Made by a program: the position numbers and the translations under genes
Part shown: positions 54,807 through 61,705 of the stretch, in pieces
Numbering within the stretch: position 1 is the stretch's first letter
How the letters are laid out: every line of letters starts with the position of its first letter
The notes under the pieces: generated by a model
What the model was told of the DNA's origin: nothing
Seen by the model: the letters and a program-made list of their open reading frames with translations, nothing else
The model's database searches: none
From: Lachnospiraceae bacterium Zagget2
GTDB lineage: Bacteria; Bacillota; Clostridia; Lachnospirales; Lachnospiraceae
Assembly (NCBI GenBank): GCA_001941045.1
Contig: MSHD01000023.1
Coordinates: 1 to 64,000, forward strand
Reading direction: 5' to 3'
DNA: 64,000 nucleotides

Positions 54807-55656
54807 TGCGCTCACGGACGGGGAACAACTCCTCGCACGCGTCCTGGAGGAGTGTCTGGAGGAAGATTTAAGCTTCGTGCCGCCGGAGCGCGAGATTGCG
54901 AGAAAGCACCGTTTTTCGCAGGCGTTTGAGGATGTCATGTCAGAACTCTTCGAGGAAGAGGAGGAAGAGGATGAGGCCGAGGAGGAGATCCGGAGGCATT
55001 TCCGTCCCCGCTTCGCGGAACTGGCGGCGGTCATTCTGGTGTTTTTTATCTGCGGCGCAGTGGCGATGTCGCTGTCGGACAGCTTTTTTTCAGCCTCGAC
55101 CTCGTCTGACACGGCTGCGGCGGAGACGACGGAGGCGGCAGAGGAAGAGACAACCGCGGAAACCTGGGATATGGAAGAGCCCACGGAAGAGACAGCCGGG
55201 ACCGACGCCGGTGAGGAAAATGGTGAGGCAGTCGCTGAGTCTGCAGAAGCGGCGGGCAGTATGGCGGAGTACGGCGGAGAGCTGATCGATGAGGCGGCGG
55301 AGCAGGAGCTTGCATCCTCACTGGACGGCCTGACGCTCGAACTGGCTTATCCGGGCGCGGAGGGCGGCAACACGACCGTTGGCTATTCGCTCGAAAACTC
55401 CGGGGAGGAGGCGGTCAGTTATAGTAGCCTCTTCGATCTGGAGGTGTATCTGGACGGCCTCTGGTATACGGTTCCCTATGCCGGAGAGGAGACGAGGGAC
55501 TGGGTCTCAATGGGGAGTGGCATGGTGCTGGACGGCGCGCTGGATTTGAGCGCCTGGGCGCTTGACGGCGAGGAGCATCTGTACCGGCTGGTGCTGCAGC
55601 TTGCGGATGGGCGGATCGGCGCGGAGTTTACCTTTGAGGAGGCAGTTTTGGAGTAA
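54793..55656 (+). CDS. Probable membrane anti-sigma factor with extracellular Ig-like domain
   Basis: About 287 aa. A cytoplasmic N-terminal segment of about 75 residues (EQLLARVLEECLEEDLSFVPP and an acidic stretch) precedes one membrane helix (LAAVILVFFICGAVAMSL). Outside lies a Ser/Thr/Glu-rich linker and a C-terminal beta domain (YSSLFDLEVYLDGLWYTVPY) resembling bacterial Ig-like domains. Overlap with the sigma gene and this topology suggest an anti-sigma/sensor role; no known anti-sigma motif is visible. ATG 54793 has AAAGGAGG 8 nt upstream. Confidence 0.65.
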   Translation: MKRHNALTDGEQLLARVLEECLEEDLSFVPPEREIARKHRFSQAFEDVMSELFEEEEEEDEAEEEIRRHFRPRFAELAAVILVFFICGAVAMSLSDSFFSASTSSDTAAAETTEAAEEETTAETWDMEEPTEETAGTDAGEENGEAVAESAEAAGSMAEYGGELIDEAAEQELASSLDGLTLELAYPGAEGGNTTVGYSLENSGEEAVSYSSLFDLEVYLDGLWYTVPYAGEETRDWVSMGSGMVLDGALDLSAWALDGEEHLYRLVLQLADGRIGAEFTFEEAVLE

Positions 55657-55699
55657 GAATCGCGGGGCACAAGGGATCCCGAAAATGGGAGGAGAGCGT

Positions 55700-56728
55700 A
55701 TGAAGAAGAGAGTTCTGGCAATTATGATGACGGCACTGGTGGCTCTGGGAATGGTCGGTTGCGGCAGCTCGTCGGACAGCAGCGCTGCGACGGATACGGC
55801 GGCCTCGTATTACCGGACGGAGGCGGCGACCACCGAGGAGGCTGTGGAATATGAGGTGGCCGAGGATATCGTGGAAGAGAACGGTGCAGGCGTCAGCTCT
55901 GGCAGCGGCATCGAGTCCGTGACCGATACGTCTCGCAAGCTGATCAAGACGGTGAACTTAAGCCTGCAGACGACGGAGTTTGACTCCGTGCTGGAGAACA
56001 TTTCCGCGCGGACGACGGAGCTTGGCGGCTATATCGAGAGCTCGTCGGTCAGCGGCAACAGTTATTATTATGAGAGTACGCGCTATGCGTACTACACGAT
56101 CCGCATTCCGTCGGATCGGCTCGACGAGTTTGTCGACGTGGTCGGGGATCTGGGAAATGTGACCTACAAGAGCGAGTCCGTTGAGGATGTGACGCTCGAG
56201 TACACGGACGTCGAGAGCCGCAAGACTGCGCTCGAGACGGAACAGGAGCGACTGCTGGAGCTTCTCGAGGAGGCGGAGAATATGGAGGATCTGCTCGCGA
56301 TCGAGAGCAAGCTCTCCGAGGTTCGCTATGAACTCGAAAGCTATGGGAGCCAGCTGCGCGTGCTGGACAACCAGGTGGACTACAGCACCGTCTATGTGGA
56401 TGTGGACGAGGTGGAGCGCATCACCGAGACGACCGAAAAGGGTTTCTTTGGACAAATCGCGGATCGCTTTAACGACAGCCTCTACCGCGTTGGAAAAGGT
56501 CTTCGGAACTTCGTGATCGTCTTCATCGGCTCGCTGCCGGTGCTCGCCGTGTGGGCGGTGGTGATCGCGGTGATCGTGCTGATCCTGCGAAAAGTTTTCT
56601 CTCGGCGAAATGAACGCAGTGACAAAAAGAAGATAAAGAAGAAACGCTGGGGAAGAAAGAAGGAAGAGACGGAAGGTGGCAATGGTGAAGAAGGAAAAGA
56701 GTCCTTTGACGACTCTGTGCTACATTGA
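55700..56728 (+). CDS. DUF4349 lipoprotein
   Basis: About 342 aa. Signal peptide with lipobox ALGMVGCGSS. A low-complexity linker is followed by the DUF4349 domain (KTVNLSLQTTEFDSVLENIS, GGYIESSSVSG, YTIRIPSDRLDEFVDVVGDLGNV), a coiled coil (ESRKTALETEQERLLELLEEAE) and a C-terminal membrane helix (VIVFIGSLPVLAVWAVVIAVIVLIL) with a basic tail. The family is common in Firmicutes with unknown function. ATG 55700 follows GGGAGGAGAG. It lies behind the sigma/anti-sigma pair and may be its target. Confidence 0.87.
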   Translation: MKKRVLAIMMTALVALGMVGCGSSSDSSAATDTAASYYRTEAATTEEAVEYEVAEDIVEENGAGVSSGSGIESVTDTSRKLIKTVNLSLQTTEFDSVLENISARTTELGGYIESSSVSGNSYYYESTRYAYYTIRIPSDRLDEFVDVVGDLGNVTYKSESVEDVTLEYTDVESRKTALETEQERLLELLEEAENMEDLLAIESKLSEVRYELESYGSQLRVLDNQVDYSTVYVDVDEVERITETTEKGFFGQIADRFNDSLYRVGKGLRNFVIVFIGSLPVLAVWAVVIAVIVLILRKVFSRRNERSDKKKIKKKRWGRKKEETEGGNGEEGKESFDDSVLH

Positions 56729-57170
56729 ACAGGATGGAAAGTACCTGATGCTCCACCGTATCAAGAAGGAGCATGATATTAATGAAGGGAAATGGATCGG
56801 CGTCGGCGGGCATTTCGAGGATGGAGAGAGTCCGGAAGAATGTCTGCTGCGCGAGGTGCGGGAGGAGACAGGCCTTACGCTTGTCTCCTGGCGCTTCCGC
56901 GGCATCGTGACCTTCCGCGCGGACGACGCCCCCATGGAATACATGTGCCTCTATACCGCGGACAGCTATGTGGGAGAGCTGGATATGGATTGCGAGGAGG
57001 GCGTGCTGCGCTGGGTGCCGAAGGAAGAGGTGACGAATCTTCCGCTGTGGGAAGGGGACCGCGTATTCCTGGAGCTGCTGGCGAAAGAGGCGCCATTTTT
57101 CTCACTGAAACTGAGTTATGTGCGGGACAGGCTCGTGGAATGCGTGCTGGACGGGCGGAAAAAGCTTTGA
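56682..57170 (+). CDS. Nudix hydrolase, 8-oxo-dGTP diphosphatase type
   Basis: About 162 aa. Complete Nudix box GHFEDGESPEECLLREVREETGL and N-terminal TTLCYIEQDGKYLMLHR, as in MutT/YtkD-like proteins that remove oxidised nucleotides; the exact substrate is not certain. ATG 56682 is 5 nt after GGAAGG; GTG 56676 is possible. The start lies 46 nt inside the end of the DUF4349 gene. Confidence 0.88.
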   Translation: MVKKEKSPLTTLCYIEQDGKYLMLHRIKKEHDINEGKWIGVGGHFEDGESPEECLLREVREETGLTLVSWRFRGIVTFRADDAPMEYMCLYTADSYVGELDMDCEEGVLRWVPKEEVTNLPLWEGDRVFLELLAKEAPFFSLKLSYVRDRLVECVLDGRKKL

Positions 57171-57194
57171 TTTTTCAGAAAACTATGCTATACT
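57167..57194 (+). promoter_or_regulatory. Promoter of the FAD oxidoreductase gene
   Basis: TTGATT-16 bp-TATACT with a TGC extension before the -10. It begins at the stop codon of the Nudix gene. Confidence 0.55.
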
Positions 57195-57246
57195 GAACAG
57201 CGGTTCAAACAGGAACATTCTGAAGGTATGGAAATGGGGAAGAATC

Positions 57247-58635
57247 ATGAAATATGACGTAATTATCATAGGCGCCGGCCCTGCCGGCATTTTCACCGCC
57301 CTCGAGCTGGTGCGCAGCGGAGCGAAGAAAAAGATCCTGATGGTTGAGAAGGGAAAGCCGGTCGATAAGCGGCACTGCCCGAAGTCGGAGACCGGAAAGT
57401 GCATGAACTGCAAGCCCAACTGCATGATCACGACGGGTTTTTCCGGCGCGGGTGCCTTCTCTGATGGAAAACTGAGTCTTTCCTGCGAAGTGGGCGGCGA
57501 TCTGCCGACGCTGATCGGCGAAGAATTCGCGCAGGAACTGATTAATTATACAGATAAGATTTATCTGGAATTCGGCGCGGACGAGCATGTCGAGGGCGTC
57601 TATGAGGGCGAGGAGATCAAGGAGATCCGCAAGAGAGCGATCCGTGCGGGGCTGCAGCTTGTGAACTGCCCGATTCGCCATCTTGGCACGGAGAAGGCGC
57701 AGCAGCTCTACCTTAATATCCAGAATTACCTGCTGGAGCAGGGGGTGGAGATTCTGTTCGACACGGAATGCGAGAATATTATTCTGGAAGATGAGGTCTG
57801 CAAGGGCGTGCGGATCGTGACGAAGGCAGGGGAGCAGGAGATTTTCGGCGACGAAATCGTCATCGGCACCGGGCGGCGCGGCGCGGACTGGCTTGAGAAG
57901 GTCTGTGCGGAGAACGGCATCGCACACAGGCCGGGCACGGTGGATATCGGCGTGCGCGTGGAGTGCCGCAACGAAGTCATGGAGATGATCAACAAGGTGC
58001 TCTATGAGGGCAAGCTGATCGGCTATCCGAAGCCCTGGAAGAACAAGGTGCGCACCTTCTGCCAGAATCCGGGTGGCTTTGTCTCCCAGGAAAATTATGA
58101 CAACAACCTGGCGGTCGTTAACGGCCACAGTTATAAAGATCTGAAGAGTGAAAATACGAACCTGTCCATTCTGGTCAGCCACAACTTTACAGAGCCTTTC
58201 AATCAGCCGATCGCCTACGCGCAGAAAGTCGGCGAGTTGACCAACATGCTCGGCGCCGGCCATATTCTGGTGCAGCGTTACGGGGATATCCTGGACGGCA
58301 AGCGCACCTGGCCGAAGGAGCTCCAGCGCTCCAATGTGAAGCCGACGCTGAAGGATGCGGTGGCCGGGGATATCACGGCGGCCATGCCTTACCGCGCGAT
58401 GACGAACATCATCGAGTTTATCCGTATGCTGGACGAGGTGGTGCCGGGCTTCGCGAGCGCGGAGACACTGCTGTACAGCCCGGAACTGAAATTCTATTCT
58501 AATAAAGTAAAGATGGACGCGGACCTCAACACGAACATCAAAGGCCTGCACTGTCTGGGCGACTCCTCTGGCTGGACCAGAGGCCTTATGATGGCTTCAG
58601 CCATGGGCGTGCTGATGGGGCGCAGGCTTTTGTAA
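57247..58635 (+). CDS. FAD-dependent oxidoreductase (BaiN/FixC-like dehydrogenase)
   Basis: About 462 aa. Rossmann FAD site at the N-terminus, YDVIIIGAGPAGIFTALEL, with the Glu in MVEKGK; then a Cys-rich stretch HCPKSETGKCMNCKPNCMI, FSGAGAFSDGKL and a C-terminal LHCLGDSSGWTRGLMMASAMG that closes the FAD site. It matches the uncharacterised FAD-dependent dehydrogenase family of Firmicutes; the substrate is unknown. ATG 57247 follows GGGGAAG; the ORF-track start is inside the Nudix gene. Confidence 0.82.
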   Translation: MKYDVIIIGAGPAGIFTALELVRSGAKKKILMVEKGKPVDKRHCPKSETGKCMNCKPNCMITTGFSGAGAFSDGKLSLSCEVGGDLPTLIGEEFAQELINYTDKIYLEFGADEHVEGVYEGEEIKEIRKRAIRAGLQLVNCPIRHLGTEKAQQLYLNIQNYLLEQGVEILFDTECENIILEDEVCKGVRIVTKAGEQEIFGDEIVIGTGRRGADWLEKVCAENGIAHRPGTVDIGVRVECRNEVMEMINKVLYEGKLIGYPKPWKNKVRTFCQNPGGFVSQENYDNNLAVVNGHSYKDLKSENTNLSILVSHNFTEPFNQPIAYAQKVGELTNMLGAGHILVQRYGDILDGKRTWPKELQRSNVKPTLKDAVAGDITAAMPYRAMTNIIEFIRMLDEVVPGFASAETLLYSPELKFYSNKVKMDADLNTNIKGLHCLGDSSGWTRGLMMASAMGVLMGRRLL

Positions 58636-58641
58636 CAGTAG

Positions 58642-58670
58642 TTGACTTTTGCGCGTTAAAGTCTTATAAT
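58642..58670 (+). promoter_or_regulatory. Promoter of the ABC importer operon
   Basis: TTGACT-17 bp-TATAAT, close to consensus, about 54 bp upstream of the binding protein ATG. No riboswitch-like fold is visible in the short leader. Confidence 0.85.
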
Positions 58671-58723
58671 CTTGACAACTCGGAAGAGTAAAATATATTT
58701 AAGAAAGACGGAGGAAAAGAATT

Positions 58724-59776
58724 ATGAAAAAGATGTTGGCAATTCTTCTCTGTGCGACGATGGCTTTCAGCCTGGCCGCATGCGGAAGCAGCAGTTCTTC
58801 CACGACGTCAGAGTCGACGGAGGAAGCTGCTGAGGAGGAGACCGAAGAGGCAGAAGCTGAGGAGACCGAGGAAGCTGCGACTGAGACGTCTGAGACTTAC
58901 ACGGTTGGTATCTGCCAGCTCGTGCAGCACGATGCGCTGGATGCGGCGACGCAGGGCTTCAAGGATGCGCTGACCGAGGCCTTCGGCGATGCAGTGACCT
59001 TTGATGAGCAGAACGCACAGGGCGATTCCAATACCTGCTCGACGATCATCAACAGCTTTGTATCTGCTGATGTTGACCTGATCCTTGCAAACGCGACGGC
59101 GGCTCTGCAGGCTGCGCAGGCCGGCACGGATACGATCCCGGTTCTCGGCACATCCATCACGGACTATGCGACCGCGCTGGAGATTGATGATTTTGACGGT
59201 ACGGTAGGCGGAAACATTTCCGGTACGTCCGATCTGGCCCCGCTTGCGGAGCAGGCGGCGATGCTGGCTGAGCTCTTCCCGGATGCAGAGACCGTAGGTC
59301 TTCTGTACTGCAGCGCGGAGGCGAACTCCCAGTATTAGGTGGACAATGTACAGGCAGAGCTCGAGTCACTCGGCTACACCTGCACACAGTACAGCTTCTC
59401 CGATTCCAACGATATCGCGGCGGTGGCGCAGAGTGCGGCTGATGCGAGCGATGTGATCTATGTCCCGACGGACAACACGGCGGCTGCCAATACCGAGATC
59501 ATCGACAATATCTGCCGTCCGGCCGGCGTTCCGGTTATCGCGGGCGAAGAGGGTATCTGCGAGGGCTGCGGCGTGGCGACGCTTTCTATCAGCTACTATG
59601 ATATCGGCTACATCAGTGGTGAGATGGCGGCACAGATTCTGACCGGCGAGGCAGATATCTCCACGATGCCGATCGAGTACGCGCCGAATGTCACGAAGGA
59701 GTATAATGCAGAAATCTGCGAGGATCTGGGCATCACCGTTCCGGACGATTATGTTGCGATTGCGACGGAAGAGTAA
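58724..59776 (+). pseudogene. ABC transporter substrate-binding lipoprotein with premature amber stop
   Basis: The frame is continuous for 350 codons except TAG at 59336-59338. A signal peptide with lipobox FSLAACGSS and a Glu-rich linker are followed by the TrpX-like binding domain (VGICQLVQHDALDAATQGF, IIDNICRPAGVPVIAGEEG). The break reads EANSQY-stop-VDNVQAELESLGY; a Gln is usual there, so CAG to TAG is the likely change. GTG follows immediately after the stop, so the C-terminal half (145 aa) might be reinitiated, but it would lack a signal peptide. The permease and ATPase downstream are intact. Sequencing error cannot be excluded. Confidence 0.87.
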
Positions 59777-59820
59777 TCCGGGCTATTAAAATTTAAAAGA
59801 AAAACATAGGACCAAAGGCG

Positions 59821-59851
59821 GCAGCGAGAAGGGATATTCCTCTCTCGCTGC
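59821..59851 (+). other. Intercistronic hairpin in the ABC importer operon
   Basis: GCAGCGAGA and TCTCGCTGC form a perfect 9-bp stem around a 13-nt loop, in the 120-nt gap between the binding protein and permease genes. There is no T run, so it is more likely an mRNA stabiliser or attenuator favouring high binding-protein levels than a full terminator. Confidence 0.6.
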
Positions 59852-59896
59852 TCGCGTTCAAAGACTTTGCAAGGATAAACAGGGGAAGGTAGGAAT

Positions 59897-60817
59897 ATGA
59901 ATATTGCAAGCTTGATAAACGCTCTGCCGGGCGCGGCGGCGCAGGGACTGATTTGGGGGATCATGGCCATCGGCGTCTACATCACCTTCCGTGTCCTGGA
60001 TATCGCGGATCTGACCGTGGACGGATCGCTCTGCACGGGCGGCGCTGTCTGTATTATGATGATGCAGGCGGGCTATAATGTCTGGATTGCGCTGTTATGC
60101 GCGACACTTGTCGGCATGCTGACCGGTATGGCGACGGGGTTGTTTCACACCTTTATGGGAATTCCGGCGATTCTGTCCGGTATTCTGACCCAGCTCGGGT
60201 TATACTCTATCAATCTGAAAATTATGGGAAAGTCCAACCAGGCGATCAATGTGGACAAGTATGATCTGCTGGTCTCGCTTCGCTATGTCAAGGGCGTGGC
60301 TTTCTATAAAAATACAATTCTGATCGTGGCGGTGATCATTGCGATCGTGATTGCGATCTTATACTGGTTCTTCGGAACGGAGCTTGGATGTTCGCTGCGC
60401 GCAACCGGCTGCAATGGCAATATGGCGCGTGCGCAGGGCATCAATACAAATTTCAACCGCGTGCTCGGCCTGATGATTTCGAATGGTCTTGTAGCCCTTT
60501 CGGGTGCACTGCTCGGACAGTATCAGGGCTTTGCCGATATCAATATGGGACGCGGCGCGATCGTGATCGGCCTGGCGGCCGTAATCATCGGAGAAGCGAT
60601 ATTCGGAAAGATTTTCCGCAACTTCGCGCTGACGCTGCTGGCGGTGGCCTTCGGTTCGATCATCTACTATCTGGTGCTGCAGGTCGTGATCTGGCTTGGC
60701 ATCGACACCGACCTTCTGAAGCTTCTGTCGGCGCTCGTCGTGGCAGTGTTCCTGGCGATCCCGTACTGGCAGGGAAAATATTTTTCAAAACCGGTTAAGA
60801 AGGGAGGAAACCGCTGA
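59897..60817 (+). CDS. ABC transporter permease (TrpY-like)
   Basis: 306 aa with about eight membrane helices. Segments typical of branched-chain/TrpXYZ-type permeases: YITFRVLDIADLTVDGSLC, FHTFMGIPAILSGILTQLGLYSINL and LGCSLRATGCNGNMARAQGIN. It forms the channel of the importer with the interrupted binding protein upstream. Stop and ATPase start overlap (TGATG). Substrate is probably an amino acid or small organic, not determined. Confidence 0.85.
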   Translation: MNIASLINALPGAAAQGLIWGIMAIGVYITFRVLDIADLTVDGSLCTGGAVCIMMMQAGYNVWIALLCATLVGMLTGMATGLFHTFMGIPAILSGILTQLGLYSINLKIMGKSNQAINVDKYDLLVSLRYVKGVAFYKNTILIVAVIIAIVIAILYWFFGTELGCSLRATGCNGNMARAQGINTNFNRVLGLMISNGLVALSGALLGQYQGFADINMGRGAIVIGLAAVIIGEAIFGKIFRNFALTLLAVAFGSIIYYLVLQVVIWLGIDTDLLKLLSALVVAVFLAIPYWQGKYFSKPVKKGGNR

Positions 60818-61611
60818 TGCTGGAGCTAAAAAATATTTCTAAGACCTTTAATCCGGGGACCGTCAATGAAAAGCTGGCTCTGAATGATGTGAGCCTGACG
60901 ATCGGGGATGGCGAATTTGTGACCGTGATCGGCGGAAACGGCGCGGGCAAGTCCACGATGCTGAACGCGATCGCGGGTGTGTGGCCGGTCGACGAGGGAC
61001 AGATCCTGATCGACGGACAGGATGTGACGAAGCTGCCGGAATACAAGCGGGCATCCTACCTGGGACGCGTGTTTCAGGATCCGATGACCGGTACGGCTGC
61101 GGCGATGAATATCGAAGAAAATCTGGCGCTGGCGCTGCGGCGCGGGCAGAAGCGCACGCTGCGAAAAGGGATCAAGGCGAGTGAGCGCGAGGTCTATCGC
61201 GAGCTGCTCGCGGGACTCGGACTCGGACTCGAGGATCGGATGACCTCAAAAGTCGGACTGCTCTCCGGCGGACAGAGGCAGGCTCTGACGCTTCTGATGG
61301 CGACGCTGCGCAAGCCAAAGCTTTTGCTGCTCGATGAACATACAGCGGCGCTCGATCCGAAGACGGCGGCGAAGGTGCTTGAGACGACGGAGACGATCGT
61401 GAGCCGCGACCATCTGACGACGCTGATGATCACGCACAATATGCGCGACGCGATTGCCCATGGAAATCGCCTGATCATGATGATGGAGGGGGAGATTATC
61501 CTCGACATCCGCGGCGAGGAAAAGAAGGGCCTGAGTGTCACGGATCTGCTGAGTCGCTTCGAACAGGTCAGCGGAAAAGAATTCGCAAATGACAAGGCGA
61601 TTCTGGGTTAA
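60817..61611 (+). CDS. ABC transporter ATP-binding protein (TrpZ-like)
   Basis: 264 aa. Walker A GGNGAGKSTMLNAI, Q-loop LGRVFQDPMTGTAA, signature LSGGQRQALTLLMA, Walker B LLLLDEHTAALDPKTA (His replacing the usual Pro) and switch ITHNMRDAI. This PF04392-linked ATPase class has the same DEHTAALDP motif. Last gene of the operon; no clear terminator follows. Confidence 0.92.
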   Translation: MLELKNISKTFNPGTVNEKLALNDVSLTIGDGEFVTVIGGNGAGKSTMLNAIAGVWPVDEGQILIDGQDVTKLPEYKRASYLGRVFQDPMTGTAAAMNIEENLALALRRGQKRTLRKGIKASEREVYRELLAGLGLGLEDRMTSKVGLLSGGQRQALTLLMATLRKPKLLLLDEHTAALDPKTAAKVLETTETIVSRDHLTTLMITHNMRDAIAHGNRLIMMMEGEIILDIRGEEKKGLSVTDLLSRFEQVSGKEFANDKAILG

Positions 61612-61627
61612 AAGTTTTAAATCAAAA

Positions 61628-61669
61628 TAGACAAGCAATCTTGATTGTGGTAGAATATTTCCGTATGAT
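61628..61669 (+). promoter_or_regulatory. Two overlapping promoters before the PFOR gene
   Basis: P1 is TAGACA-17-TAGAAT (61628-61656) and P2 is TTGATT-17-TATGAT (61641-61669), each with ideal spacing and offset by 13 bp. Confidence 0.6.
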
Positions 61670-61674
61670 AAGAT

Positions 61675-61691
61675 TTGTTTGATTCAAACAA
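61675..61691 (+). promoter_or_regulatory. Inverted repeat near the PFOR start
   Basis: TTGTTTG-ATT-CAAACAA, perfect 7-bp arms, directly before the AGGAGGA ribosome site and at about the transcription start of P2. It resembles a redox-sensing Rex site (TTGTTAAnnnnTTAACAA) but is one base shorter in the centre and differs at two positions in each arm. Confidence 0.4.
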
Positions 61692-61705
61692 GGAGGAACA
61701 AGAAA

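Noticed and set aside
58671-58723. Riboswitch or T-box before the ABC importer
   Set aside because: The leader is only about 50 nt and has no conserved riboswitch elements or strong hairpins.
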